This document shows, piece by piece, positions 35,642 through 49,071 of a stretch of DNA of 64,000 nt. Source of the stretch: Manis javanica. Taxonomy: Eukaryota > Chordata > Mammalia > Pholidota > Manidae. The translations under genes were made by a program, and so were the position numbers. Each line of letters opens with the position of its first letter. The first letter of the stretch is position 1. Below the pieces are notes generated by a model that made no database searches, was not told the origin of the DNA, and saw only the letters and a list, made by a program, of their open reading frames with translations. The stretch is taken from NCBI RefSeq assembly GCF_040802235.1, contig NC_133161.1, positions 108,083,001 through 108,147,000 of the forward strand, written 5' to 3'.

Positions 35642-38600
35642 ATGGCAATTAGTACATACCTATCGATAATCACCCTAAATGTAAATGGACTGAATGCACC
35701 AATCAAAATACATAGAGTCACTGAATGGATAAAAAAACAAGACCCATCTATATGCTGCTTACAAGAGACTCACCTCAATAGTGTGGGAGGGGGCACGGGG
35801 AAGGCTGTGCAACACAGAGAAGATAAATAGTGATTTTACAGCATCTTACTATGTTGATGGACAGTGACTGTGAATGGGGATGTGGGGAGGACTTAGTTAT
35901 GGGGGGAGCCTAGTAAACATAACGTCCTTCATGTAATTGTAGATTAATGATACCAAAATAAAAAAAATAAAAAATAAAAAATAAATTTAAAAAAAAAGAG
36001 ACTCACCTCAAACCGAAAGACATGCACAGACTAAAAGTCAAGGGATGGAAAAAGATATTTCATTGCAAACAATAGGGAGAAAAAAGCAGGTGTTGCAGTA
36101 CTAGAATCAGACAAAATAGACTTCAAAACAAAGAAAGTAACAAGAGATAAAGAAGGACATTACACAATGATAAAGGGCTCAGTCCAACAAGAGGATATAA
36201 CCATTATAAATATATATGCACCCAACACAGGAGCACCAACATATGTGAAACAAATACTAACAGAACTAAAGGAGGAAATAGAATGCACTGCATTCATTTT
36301 AGGAGACTTCAACACACCATTCACTCCAAAGGACAGATCCACCAGACAGAAAATAGTAAGTACACAGAGGCACTGAACAACACATTAGAACAGATGGACC
36401 TAATAGACATCTATAGAACTCTACACCCAAAAGGAACAGGATACACATTCTTCTCAAGTGCACATGGAACATTCTCCAGAATACACCACATACTAGACCA
36501 CAAAAAGAGCCTCAGTAAATTCAAAAAGATTGAAATCCTACCAACCAATTTTTAAGACCACAAAGGAATAAAACTAGAAATAAATTGTACAAAGAAAGAA
36601 AAAGGCTCACAAACACATGGAGGCTTAACAACATGCTTCCAAATAGTCAATGGATCAATGACCAAATTAAAATGGAGATCCAGCAATATATGGAAATAAA
36701 TGACAACCACAACAGAAAGCCCCAACTTCTGTGGGACGAAGTGAAAGCAGTCTTAAGAGGAAAGTATATACCAATTCAGGCATATTTAAAGAAGGAAGAA
36801 AAAACTCAAATGAATAGTCTAACATCACAATTATCAAAATTGGAAAAAGAAGAACAAATGAGATCTAAATTCAGCAGATGGAGGGACATAATAAAGATCA
36901 TAGAAGAAATAAATAAAATTGAGAAGAATAAAACAATAGAAAAAATCAATAGAAGAAACCAAGATCTGGTTCTTCAAGAAAATAAACAAAATAGATAAGC
37001 CTCTAGCCAGACTTACTAAGAGAAAAAGAGAGTCAACACACATTAACAGAATCAGAAACGAGAAAGGAAACATCACGACGGACCCCACAGAAATACAAAG
37101 AATTATTCTATGAAAACCTATATGCTAAGAAGCTGGAAAACCCAGAAGAAATGGACAACTTCTTAGAAAAATACAACCTTCCAAGACTGACCAAGGAAGA
37201 AACACAAAATCTAAACAAACCAATTACCAGCAAAGAAATTGAAGTGGTAATAAAAAAACTACCCAAGGAAAAAAAAACCCAGGCCACATGGATTTACATC
37301 GGAATTTTATCAGACATAAGAGAGGATATAATACCCGCTCTCCATAAAGTTTTCCAAAAAAATAGAAGACGAGGGAATACTCCAAAACTCATTCTATCAA
37401 GCCAGCATCACCCTAATAGCAAAACCAGGCAAAGACCCCACCAAAAAAAAAAATTACAGACCAATATATCTGATGAATGTGGATGCAGAAATACTCACTA
37501 AAATATTAGCAAACGGAATTCAAAAATATATCAAAAGGATCATACACCACGACCAAGTGGGATTCATCCCAGGAATGCAAGGATGGTACAACATTCGAAA
37601 ATCCATCAACATCATCCACCATATAAACAAAAAGAAAGACAAAAACGACATGATCATCTCCATAGATGCTGAAAAAGCATTCGACAAAATTCAACATACA
37701 TTCATGATAAAAACTCTCAGCAAAATGGGTATAGAGGGCAAGTACCTCAACATAATAAAGGCCATATATGATAAACCCACAGCCAACACCATACTGAACA
37801 GCGAGAAGCTGAAAGCTTTTCCTCTGAGATCGGGAAGAAGACAGGGATGCTCATTCTCCCCACTGTTACTCAACATAGTACTGGAGGTCCTAGCCATGGC
37901 AATTACACAAAACAAAGAAATACAAGGAATCCAGATTGGTAAAGAAGACGTTAAACTGTCACTATTTGCAGATGACATGATATTGTACATAAAAAACCCT
38001 AAAGACTCCACTGCAAAACTGCTAGAACTGATAACGGAATACAGCAAAGTTGCAGGATACAAAATTAACACACAGAAATCTGTGGCTTTCCTATACACCA
38101 ACAATGAACTAATAGAAAGAGAAATCAGGAAAACAATTCCATTCACAATTGCATCAATAAACCTAACCAAAGTGAAAGACCTATACCTGAAAACTATAAG
38201 ACACTCTTAAGAGAAATTAAAGAGGTCACTAACAAATGGAAACTCATCCCATGCTCCTGGCTAGGAAGAATTAATATCGTCAAAATGGCCATCCTGCCCA
38301 AAGCAATATACAGATTTGATGCAATCCCTATCAAATTACCAGCAACATTCGTCAATGAACTGGAACAAATAGTTCAAAAATTCATATGGAAACACCAAAG
38401 ACCCCGAATAGCCAAAGCAATCCTGAGAAGGAAGAATAAAGTGGGGGGATCTCGCTCCCCAACTTCAAGCTCTACTACAAAGCCATAGTAATCAAGACAA
38501 TTTGGTACTGGCACAAGAACAGAGCTACAGACTAGTGGAACAGATTAGAGAGTCCAGACATTAACCCAAACATATATGGTCAATTAATATTCGATAAAGG

Positions 38601-39665
38601 AACCATGGACATACAATGGGGAAATGACAGTCTCTTCAACAGATGGTGCTGGCAAAACTGGACAGCTACATGTAAGAGAATGAAACTGGATCACTGTCTA
38701 AACCTATACACAAAAGTAAACTCAAAATGGATCAAAGATCTGAATATAAGTCACGAAACCATAAAACTCTTAGAAAAAAACATAGGCAAAAATCTCTTGG
38801 ACATAAACATGAGCGACTTCTTCATGAACATACCTCCCCAGGCAAGGAAAACAAAAGCAAAAATGAACAAGAGGGACTATATCAAGCTGTAAAGCTTCTG
38901 TACAGCAAAGGACACCATCAATAGAACAAAAAGGTACCCTACAGTATGAGAGAATATATTCGTAAATGACAGATCTGATAAAGGCTTGAGATCCAAAATA
39001 TATGAAGAGCTCATGCACCTCAACAAACAAAAAAACAAATAATCCAGTTAAAAAACGGGCAGAGGAGCTGAACAGTTCTCCAAAGAAGAAATTCAGATGG
39101 CCAACAGACACATGAAAAGATGCTCCACATCACTAGTTATCAGAGAAATGCAAATTAAAACCACAATGAGATATCACCTGACACCAGTAAGGATGGCTAC
39201 CATTCAGAAGACAAACAACAACAAATGTTGGCAAGGTTGTGGAGAAAGGAGAACCCTCCTACACTGCTGGTGGGAATGTAAATTAGTTCAACCATTGTGG
39301 AAAGCAGTATGGAGGTTCCTCAAAATGCTCAAAATAGACTTACCATTGACCCAGGAATTCCATTCCTAGGAATTTACCCTAAGAATGCAGGAGCTCAGTT
39401 TGAAAAAGACAGATGCACCCCTATGTTTATCGCAGCCCTACTTACAATAGCCAAGAAATGGAAGCAACCTAAGTGTCCATCAGTAGATGAATGGATAAAG
39501 AATATGTGGTACATATACACATTGGAATATTATTCAGCCATAAGAAGAAAACAAATTCTACCATTTGCAACGACATGGATGGAACTAGAGGGTATTATGC
39601 TCAGTGAAATAAGCCAAGCAGAGAAAGAGAAATACCAAATGATTTCACTCATCTATGGAGTATAA
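35642..39665 (+). pseudogene. L1 copy 2 ORF2, broken and interrupted
   Basis: Starts MAISTYLSIITLNVNGLNAP, is interrupted by the L1 fragment at 35779-35996, and resumes in the endonuclease. The reverse-transcriptase frame 37473-38210 is long and carries [10 protein letters not shown]. The C-terminal Cys-rich part (39097-39369) and the terminal block (39297-39665, ending ...SLIYGV) are present. Several frameshifts and stops, plus the insertion, make it inactive. Confidence 0.85.
35779..35996 (+). mobile_element. Short 5'-truncated L1 3' end inside L1 copy 2, with perfect TSD
   Basis: About 218 bp of L1 3' UTR plus an A-rich tail, starting 'tagtgtgggagggggcacgg' and ending in an A-rich run. 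A perfect 15-bp duplication, AGAGACTCACCTCAA, flanks it (35764-35778 and 35997-36011). The inserted sequence is closest to the 3' end of L1 copy 3 (around 49225-49415), so it belongs to the same subfamily. Confidence 0.92.
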
Positions 39666-40024
39666 GAACAAAGGAAAAACTGAAGGAACAAAACAGCAGA
39701 AGAATCACAGAAACCAAGAATGGAGTAACAGTTATCAAAGGGAAAGAGACTGGGGAGAAAGGGAGAGTAGAGAGGGATAAGGGTGGGGAAGAAGAAAGGG
39801 GTGTTATGATTAGCATGTATAATGTGGGGGTGGGGAAAGGGGAGGGCTGTGCAACACAGAGAAGGTAATAGTGATTCTACAACATCTTATTATGCTGATG
39901 GACAGTGACTGTAATGGGTTTGTGGGGGGGACTTGGGGTAGGGGAGAGCCTAGTAAACATAATGTTCTTCATGTTACTGTAGATTAATGATAACAATATA
40001 AAAAAAGTAAAACAAACAAACAAA

Positions 40025-42083
40025 CAAACCCTAATGAATCCACTCCAAAACTGCTAGAACTAATATCTGAATTCAGCAAAATTGCAGAATACAAAATTAA
40101 TACACAGAAATCTGTTGCTTTCCTATACACTAACGATGAACTAGCAGAAAGAAACATCAGTTAATCAATTCCATTCACAGTTGCATCAAAAAGAATAAAA
40201 TACCTAGGAATAAACCAAACCAAGGAAGTGAAAGACCTATACCCTGAAAACTATAAGACATTCTTAAGAGAAATTGAAGAGGACACTAATAAATGGAAAT
40301 TCATCCAATGCTCTTGGGTAGGAAGATTTAATATTGTCAAAATGGTCATCCTGCCTAAAGCAATCTACACATTCAATGCAATTCTTATCAAAATACCAAC
40401 AGCATTCTTCAATGAACTAGAGCAATTATTTCTAAAATTCATATGGAACCACAAAAGACTGTGAATAGCCAAAGCAATCCTGAGAAGTAAGAATAAAACA
40501 GGGGGAATTACGCTCCCTGACTTCAAGCTCTACTACAAAGCTGCAGTAATCAAGACAATTTGATGCTGGCACAAGAACAGACCCATAGACCAATAGAACA
40601 GACTAGAGAGCCCAGATATAATCTCAAGCATATATGGTCAATTAATAAACAATAAAGGAGCCATGTATATATGATGGGGAAATGACAGCCTCTTCAACAG
40701 CTGGTGTTGGCAAAACTGGACAGCTACACGTAAGTGAATGAAATTGGATTATTGTCTAACCCCACACACAAGAGTAAATTCAAAATACATCAAAGACCTG
40801 AATGTAAGTCATGAAACCAGAAAACTCTTAGAATAAAACATAGGCAAAAATCTCTTGTACATAAACATGAGCAACCTTTTTGTGAGCATATCTCCCCGGG
40901 CAATGAAAACAAAGTAAAAATGAACAAGTGCAACTTTATCAAACTAAAAAGCTTCTGTACAGCAAAGGACACCATCAGTAGAACAGAAAGATATCCTACA
41001 GTATGGGAGAATATATTCTTAAATGACATATCCGATAAGGGGTTGACATCCAAATCATGTAAAGAGCTCACACACCTCAACAAACAAAAAGCATATAATC
41101 CAATTAAAAAATGGGTAGAGGAGCTAAACAGACACTTCTCCAAAGAGGACATTCAGATGGCCAACAGGCACATGAAAAGATGCTCCACATCACTTGTCAT
41201 CAGAGAAATGCAAATTAAAACCACAATGAGATATCAGCTCACACCAGTTAGGATGGCCAACATCCAAAAGACAAACACCAACAAATGTTGGCAAGGTTGT
41301 GAAAAAAGGGGAACACTCCTACAGTGCTGGTGGGAATGTAAATTAATTCAACCACTGTGGAAAGCAGTATGGAGGTTCCTAAAAAACTAGAGATAGAAAT
41401 ACCATTTGACCCAGGAATTCCACTCCTAGGAATTTAACCTAGGAATACAGCAGCCCAGTTTGAAAAAGACATATGTACTCCTATGTTTATCGCAGCACTA
41501 TTTACAATGGCCAAGAAACGGAAGCACCCTAAGTGTCCATCAGTAGATGAATGGCTAAAGAAGATGTGGTACATATACACAATGGAGTATTATTCAGCCA
41601 TAAGAAGAAAACAAATCCTACCATTTGCAACAACATGGGTAGAGCTAGAGGGTATTAAGCTCAGTGAAATAAGCCAGGTGGAGAAAGACAAGTATCAAAT
41701 GATTTCACTCATCTGTGGAGTGTAAGAACAAAGAGAAAACTTAAGGAAAAAACTAGCAGCAGACTCACAGAACCCAAGAATGGAATAACAGTTACCAAAG
41801 GGAAAGGGACTGGGGAGGAGGGGTGGGAAGGGAGGGATAAGGGGGGAAAGCGGGCACACATAATGGAGCGGGGGGGGGTGCGGGACATGGGAAAGGCAGT
41901 GTATATATATACAAAGAAGACAAGTAATGATTCTATAGCATCTTACTACACTGATGGACAGTGACTATAATGGAGTATGTGGGGGGTAGTTGATAATAGG
42001 GGGAGTCTAGGAACCATAATGTTGTTCAAGTAATTGTACATTAGCAATACCAAAATAAAAGAGTAAAAAATTATAAAAAAATT
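40025..42083 (+). mobile_element. L1 copy 1, 3' part (rest of ORF2, 3' UTR, tail)
   Basis: Resumes exactly where copy 1 stopped, with the 'aactgctagaactaatatc' RT segment, and runs through the C-terminal ORF2 blocks (40228-40464, 40920-41390, 41483-41725). A 3' UTR with a long G-rich purine tract (41795-41880) and an A-rich tail ending near 42083 follow. ORF2 is broken by several stops. Confidence 0.85.
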
Positions 42084-43349
42084 AAATTGTCTGTTAATTT
42101 CAATATTTGAATTCTATTTCTGTTTTCCACTATTTCTGTTGGTTCTTACATGCCTAGTTATCTTTAAATGAGTGCTGAAATTGTATCTAAAGTTTTATCT
42201 GTAGAAATTGAGCCCTGAGATGAGGGTGACTTCCCCCAAAGGGTGTTTTCTGCTGTCTTCAGGTACACTCCAGGTGGGGGCATGTTCAGGCCGCAGCCCC
42301 CAGCCCCACAGTACTGGTGTCAGCTGGTTTTCTTTGTCGGGTGCAGCATCCCTCCAGGCCCTAGGTTCCTGTCCTCTGGAGGGGATGGCATGACACCTTT
42401 CCTACCTTGGGAGGACCTTGAGCTTCCACATGTTCTGCCAAAGGCCAGCAAAACACCCACCATGTTTGGCAGATGCCTGGAGGGGGAAAACAACTGATTT
42501 TAGATTGACTTCTCTGGGTTCTTGCCTTCTCCTTAATTTTTGGTAAGGCCATACTATCTTATTAGCTCTTAGATATTTTTAAGAATATTTTTAAATATTT
42601 CAGTCAGTTTTTTATTTGCTGTTAGCAAGGAGGTGGCTCCAGACTGCTTAGTCCAGCACTGCTGGAAGCTGACACATTTCCTAAAGCTAATGGTAAATAC
42701 AGAGTCCAATTTTTTAAATTAAATTAAGAAAGAACTAGGAGGAGAGCACTGTATGATCCTGAGGAAGAGAGGTGTGGCATGAGGCGAGAAGCTGCAAAAG
42801 ACTACATTAACAGATTAACAACAGAATTAAAACCACCCCAGCAAAAGATGATAAACAAGAGTTAGGATAAATGATATGCACAAACAACAGACAGAAAGTT
42901 AGTATTTGAAGTGGTATTTTAATTAGAAAAAAATAAACACCACAGGAGAAAACCAAAAAAATGAACAAGCAATTCATGTTAAAAATGCGAAAGAGGATTT
43001 ATCCCACAAATCAAAGGGCATATTTAACACATTCAACTTGTTGAGCTGGGAAACAAGTGTGGGCACTTACCTCCCGGTCTGGTCTTTGCCAGAACAGAGT
43101 GGAAGTTCCAGGACCTGGTTGGCCCCTTTGTTGTTGAGCATCTCTCTCCTGAGGTCTTTTTCACCTTTATAAATAAGTATGTAGTTTTCCCATGAAAGAA
43201 AACCAGGGATCCCTGGGGAAATGGCGGGACCAGGGTCAGGAAGGGGAAGGGCAAGGCGGGTCGGATGGCTTGTGCCAGAGCCGAGAGCTACTCAGTTCCA
43301 AGCAAAGCCCGGTGGCCGGGGCACCACCAGGACAACAGAAGGGTGACTT
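42084..43349. other. No gene recognised between the L1 clusters
   Basis: About 1.3 kb of mixed composition. Short open frames have no recognisable content, and no clear repeat was identified. Confidence 0.4.
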
Positions 43350-44164
43350 AAACATCGAGAAAACAAGGCGGAGCCAATATGGCAGTGTGAGTAGGACAGT
43401 GGGAATCTCCTCCCAAAAACATATATATTTTTGAAAATACAACAAATACAACTATCCCTAAAAGAAAGACCAGAAGACACAGGACAACAGCCAGACTACG
43501 TCCACACCTGCGAGAACCCAGCACCTGGTGAAAGGGATAAGATACAAGCCGCAGCCCAGGGGGACCCGAGGCCCCTCACCCCAGCTCCCGGCGGGAGGAG
43601 AGGACTTGGAGCCAGGAGGGAGAGGGAGCCCAGGACTGCTAAACACCCAGTCCTAGCCATCTGCACCAGAGTGCAGACACACGGTGCGTGCGTGGGATGC
43701 TGGAAACTAGGAAAGCAGGACAGTAAGACCTTTGAGTGGGTCCCAAAGCCGGCACCCCTGGGACAAAGAAAAGCGAGTGCTTTTTGAAAGTCTTAAAGGG
43801 ACAGGGACCCCACAACTGGATGGAAGCATCCCGGGTCACAGTCCAGCAGCAGGAAATTCCAGGGAACTCCGGGTGCACTAGCCCCCTGGACAACAGCTGA
43901 GACCCTTCACCGAGGTAAACATCCAAACAGCCCCCCGTCCATTACCCCTCCGGGGCCCCGCCATAGCAGAGCAGCAGCCTGAGGCTGGCCATGCCCACAG
44001 CAAGGGAGCTTCCTCCATACCAGCCGAGCAAGATACAGAGACCCAATCTACATGCAATTGCCCAACACAAGCCACTAGGGGTCGCAGTTGTCCCAGTAAA
44101 GAAAGGCCAGGAGCAAGCGGAAAGTCTTGACTCTTCCAGTTGACAGACGAGTCAATAGCACACC

Positions 44165-45050
44165 ATGGCACCTACCAACATGAAAAAGCAAAAAAATTTG
44201 ATCCAGACAAGACTAACCCAGACAGCTTCGACATCTTCTACATCTTCCCCTGAGAAGGAACCTGAGGAGATACATTTAACCAATCTTCCTGAAAAAGAAT
44301 TCAAAACAAAAGTCATAACCATGCTGATGGACTTGCAGAGAAATATGCAAGAACTAAGGAGGGAGAATACAGAAATAAAACAATCTCTGGAAGGACTTCA
44401 GAACAGAATGGACGAGATGCAAGACACCATTAATGGACTAGAAAACAGAGAACAGGAACACAGAGAAGCTGATAAAAGGATCTCTGCAGAGAGAGATAAA
44501 AGGATCTCTTCAAGAATGAAAGAATTTTAAGAGAACTGTGTTACCAATCGAAATAGAACAATATCCGCATTATAGGGGTACCAGAAGAAGAAGAGAGAGA
44601 AAAAGGGATAGAAAGTGTCTTTGAGAAATAACTGCTGAAAACTTCCCCAAACTAGAGGAGGAAATGACCTCTCAGACCACAGAGGTACACAGAACTCCCA
44701 TGACAAGGGATCCAAGGAGGGCAACACCAAGACACATAATAATAAAATGGCAAAGATCAAAGACAAGGACAAAGTATTAAAGGCAGCTAGAGAGAAAAAA
44801 AGGTCACCTACAAAGGAAAACCCATCAGGCAATCATCAGACTTCTCAACAGAAACCCTACAGGCCAGAAGAGAATGGCATGATATACTTAATGCAATGAA
44901 ACAGAAGGGCCTCGAACCAAGAATACTGTATCCAGCACGATTATCATTTAAATATGAAGGAGGGATTAAACAATTACCAGACAAGCAAAAGTTGAGGGGA
45001 TTTACCTCCCACAAACCACCTCTACATGGCATCTTACAGGGACTTCTCTA
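44165..45050 (+). pseudogene. L1 copy 3 ORF1, broken
   Basis: Starts MAPTNMKKQKNLIQTRLTQT. The first 121 residues include a clear coiled coil (MDLQRNMQELRRENTEIKQS and onward) and stop with TAA at 44528-44530. The RNA-binding C-terminus continues to about 45050 with frameshifts. Confidence 0.8.
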
Positions 45051-45246
45051 GATGGGAGCAGTCCTAAAAAGAGCACAGAAAAAAACACCGAATATATGAA
45101 GAATGGAGGAGGAGGAATAAGAAGGGAGAGAAATAAAGAGTCATCAGACCGTGTTTATAATAGTTCAATAAGTGAGTTAAGTTAGACAGTAAGATAGTAA
45201 AGAAGCTAACCTTGAACCTTTGGTAACCACAAATTTAAAGCCTGCA

Positions 45247-48200
45247 ATGGCAATAAGTACATACCGTTCAACAATCAACCTAAATGTAAATGGACTGAAT
45301 GCACCAATCAAAAGACACAGAGTAATAGAATGGATAAAAAAGCAAGAGCCATCCATATGCTGCTTACAAGAGACTCACCTCAAACCCAAAGACATGCACA
45401 GACTTAAAGTCAAGGCATGGAAAAAGATATTTCATGCAAACAACAGAGAGAAAAAAGCAGGTGTTGCAATACTAGTATCAGACAAAATAGACTTCAAAAC
45501 AAAGAAAGTAACAAAAGATAAAGAAGGACATTACATAATGATAAAGGGCTCAGTTTGACAAGAGGATATAACCATTATAAATATATATGCATCCAATACA
45601 GAGGCACCAACATATGTGAAACAAATACTAACAGAATTAAAGGAGGAAATAGAATGCAATGCATTCATTTTGTGAGACTTCAAAACACCACTCACTTCGA
45701 AGGACAGATCCACCAGACAGAAAATAAGTAAGGACACAGAGGCACTGAACAACACTCTAGAGCAGATGGACCTAATAGACATCTACATAACTCTACATCC
45801 AAAAGCAACAGGATACACATTCTTCTCAAGTGCACATGGAACATTCTCCAGAATAGACCACATACTAGACACAAAGAGTCTCAGTAAATTCCAAAAGATT
45901 GAAATCCTACCAACCAATTTTTCAGACCACAAAGGTATAAAACTAGAAATAAATTCTACAAAGAAAACAAAAAGGCTCACAAACACATGGAGGTTTAACA
46001 ACATGCTCCTAAATAATCAATGGATCAATGACCAAATTAAAATGGAAATCCAGCAATATATGGAAACAAATGACAACAACAAGAGAAAGCCCCAACTACT
46101 GTGGGATACAGCAAAAGCAGTCTTAAGAGGAAAGTATATAGCAATCGAGGCATGTTTAAAGAAGGAAGAACAATCCCAAATGATTGGTCTAATGTCACAA
46201 TTATTGAAACTGGAAAAAGAAGAACAAATGAGGCCTAAGGTCAGCAGAAGGAGGGACATAATAAAGATCAGAGAAGAAATAAATAAAATTGAGAAGAATA
46301 AAACAATAGCAAAAATCAATGAAACCAAGAGCTGGTTCTTTGCGAAAATAAACAAAACAGATAAGCGTCTAGCCAGAGTTATTAAGAGGAAAAGAAAGTC
46401 AACACACATCAACAAAATCAGAAACGAGAAAGGAAAAATCACGACGGACCCCGCAGAAATACAAAGAATTATTAGAGAGTACTATGAAAACCTATTTGCT
46501 AATAAGCTGGGAAACATAGGAGAAATGGACAACTTCCTAGAAAAATACAACCTTCCAAGACTGACCCAGAAAGAAACAGAAAATCTAAACAGACCAATTA
46601 CCAGCAACGAAATTGAAGCGGTAATCAAAAAACTACCAAAGAACAAGACCCGCGGGCCAGATGGATTTACCTTGGAATTTTATCAGACGTAAAGAGAAGA
46701 CATAATACCCATTCTCCTTAAAGTTTTCCAAAAAATAGAAGAGGCGGGAATACTCCAAAACTCATTCTATCAAGCCAACATCACCCTAATACCAAAGCCA
46801 GGCAAAGACCCCACCAAAAAAGAAAACTACAGACCAATATCCCTGATGAACGTAGATGCAAAAATGCTCTACAAAATATTAGCAAACAGAATTCAAAACT
46901 ATATCAAAAGGATCATACACCATGACCAAGTGGGATTCATTCCAGGGATGCAAGGATGGTACAACATTCGAAAATCCATCAACATCATCCACCATGTCAA
47001 CAAAAAGAAACACAAAAACCACATGATCATCTCTATAGATGCTGAAAAAGCATTCGATAAAATTCAACATCCATTCATGATAAAAACTCTCAGCAAAATG
47101 GGTATAGAGGGCAAGTACCTCAACATAATAAAGGCCATATATGATAAACCCACAGCCAACATCATACTGAACAGTGAGAAGCTGAAAGCTTTTCCTCTGA
47201 GATCGGGAACAAGACAGGGATGCCCACTCTCCCCACTGTTATTCAACATAGTACTGGAGATCCTAGCCACGGCAATTAGACAAAACAAAGAAATACAAGC
47301 AATCCAGATTGGTAAAGAAGAAGTTAAACTGTCACTATTTGCAGATGACATGATATTGTACATAAAAAACCCTAAAGACTCCACTCGGAAACTACTAGAG
47401 CTAATATCGGAATTGAGCAAAGTTGCAGGGTACAAAATTAACACACAGAAATCTGTGGCTTTCCTATACACTAACAATAAACTAATAGAAAGAGAAATCA
47501 GGAAGACAATTCCATTCACAATAGCATCAAAAAAAATAAAATACCTAGGAATAAACCTAACCAAGGAAGTGAAAGACCTATACGCTGAAAACTACAAGAC
47601 ACTCAAGAGAAATTAAAGACGTTACTAATAAATGGAAACTCATCCCATGCTCCTGGCTGGGAAGAATCAATATCATCAAAATGGCCATCCTGCCCAAAGC
47701 AATATACCGATATGATGCAATCCCTATCAAATTATTAACAGTATTCTTCAATGAACTGGAACAAATAGTTAAAAAATTCATGTGGAAACACCAAAGACCC
47801 CGAATAGCTAAAGCAATTCTGAGAAAGAAGAATAAAGTGGGGGAGGATCTCACTCCCCAACTTCAAGCTCTACTACAAAGCCACAGTAATCAAGACAATT
47901 TGGTACTGGCACAATAACAGAGCCACAGACCAATGGAACAGAATAGAGACTACAAACATTAACCCAAACATATATGGTCAACCAATATTCGATAAAGGGG
48001 CCATCGACATACAATGGGGAAATGACAGTCTCTTCAACAGATAGTGTTGGCAAAACTGGACAGCTACATGTAAGAGAATGAAATTGGATCACTGTCTAAC
48101 CCCAAACACAAAAGTAAATTTGAAATGGATCAAAGACTTGAATGTAAGTCATGAAACCATAAAACTCTTAGAAAAAAACATAGGCAAAAATCTCTTAGAC

Positions 48201-49071
48201 ATAAACATGAGTGACTTCTTCTAGAACATATCTCCCCAGGCAAGGGAAACAGAAGCAAAAATGAACAAATGGGACTATATCAAGCTGAAAAGCTTCTGTA
48301 CAGCAAAGAACATCATCAATAGAACAAAAAGGTACCCTACAGTTTGGGATAATACATTCATAAATGACAGATCCGATAAAGGGTTGACATCCAAAATATA
48401 TAGAGCTCACACACCTCAACAAACAAAAAGCAGATAATCCAATTAAAAAATGGGCAGAGGAGCCAAATATACAGTTCTCTAAAGAAGAAATTCAGATGGC
48501 CAACAGACACATGAAAAGATGCTCCACATCACTTGTCATCAGAGAAATGCAAATTAAAACCACAATGAGATATCATCTCACACTAGTAAGGATGGCTACC
48601 ATCCAAAAGACAAACAACAACAAATGTTGGCGAGGCTGTGGAGAAAGGGGAACCCTCGTACACTGCTGGTGGGAATGTAAATTAGTTCAACCATTGTGGA
48701 AAGCAGTATGGAGGTTCCTCAGAATGCTCAAAATAGAAATACCATTTGACCCAGGAATTCCACTTCTAGGAATTTACCCCAAGAATGCAGCACTCCAGTC
48801 TGAAAAAGACAGATGCACCCCTATGTTTATCGCTGCACTATTTACCATAGCCAAGATATGGAAGCAACCTAAATGTCCATCAGTAGATGAATGGATAAAG
48901 AAGATGTGGTACATATACACAATGGAATATTACTCAGCCATAAGAAAAAAACAGATCCTACCATTTGCAACAACATGGATGGAGCTAGAGGGTATTATGC
49001 TCAGTGAAATAAGCCAGGTGGAGAAAGACAAAGACAAGTACCAAATGATTTCACTCATATGTGGAGTATAA
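45247..49071 (+). pseudogene. L1 copy 3 ORF2 (endonuclease / reverse transcriptase), few breaks
   Basis: The span, about 1275 codons, equals the usual L1 ORF2 length. It starts MAISTYRSTINLNVNGLNAP (endonuclease). In-frame nonsense codons occur at about 45556-45558, near 45673 and at 46690-46692, all in the same frame. A frameshift follows near 47605, and further breaks lie at 47850-48495. The RT core, 46846-47616, is open and holds the catalytic block [13 protein letters not shown]. The C-terminal Cys-rich region ([18 protein letters not shown]) and the end ...SLICGV are intact at 48496-49071. Confidence 0.88.

Larger units (their letters stand above)
33847..40024 (+). mobile_element. L1 copy 2, full-length, inserted in copy 1
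   Basis: A complete L1 with 5' UTR (starting near 'agctgaattaaagatggctg'), ORF1, ORF2, a G-rich 3' UTR and an A-rich tail ending in an (AAAC)n run at about 40010-40030. It splits copy 1 in the RT domain. Short imperfect duplications lie at the edges, 'aatcctaaag' before and 'aaccctaatg' after (8 of 10). It is itself interrupted at 35779-35996 by a third L1 fragment. Confidence 0.85.

Noticed and set aside
37691-38170. Antisense frames in the L1 RT regions (for example here and 47064-47564)
   Set aside because: They are mirror frames of ORF2 and recur in each L1 copy for that reason. No independent gene is supported.
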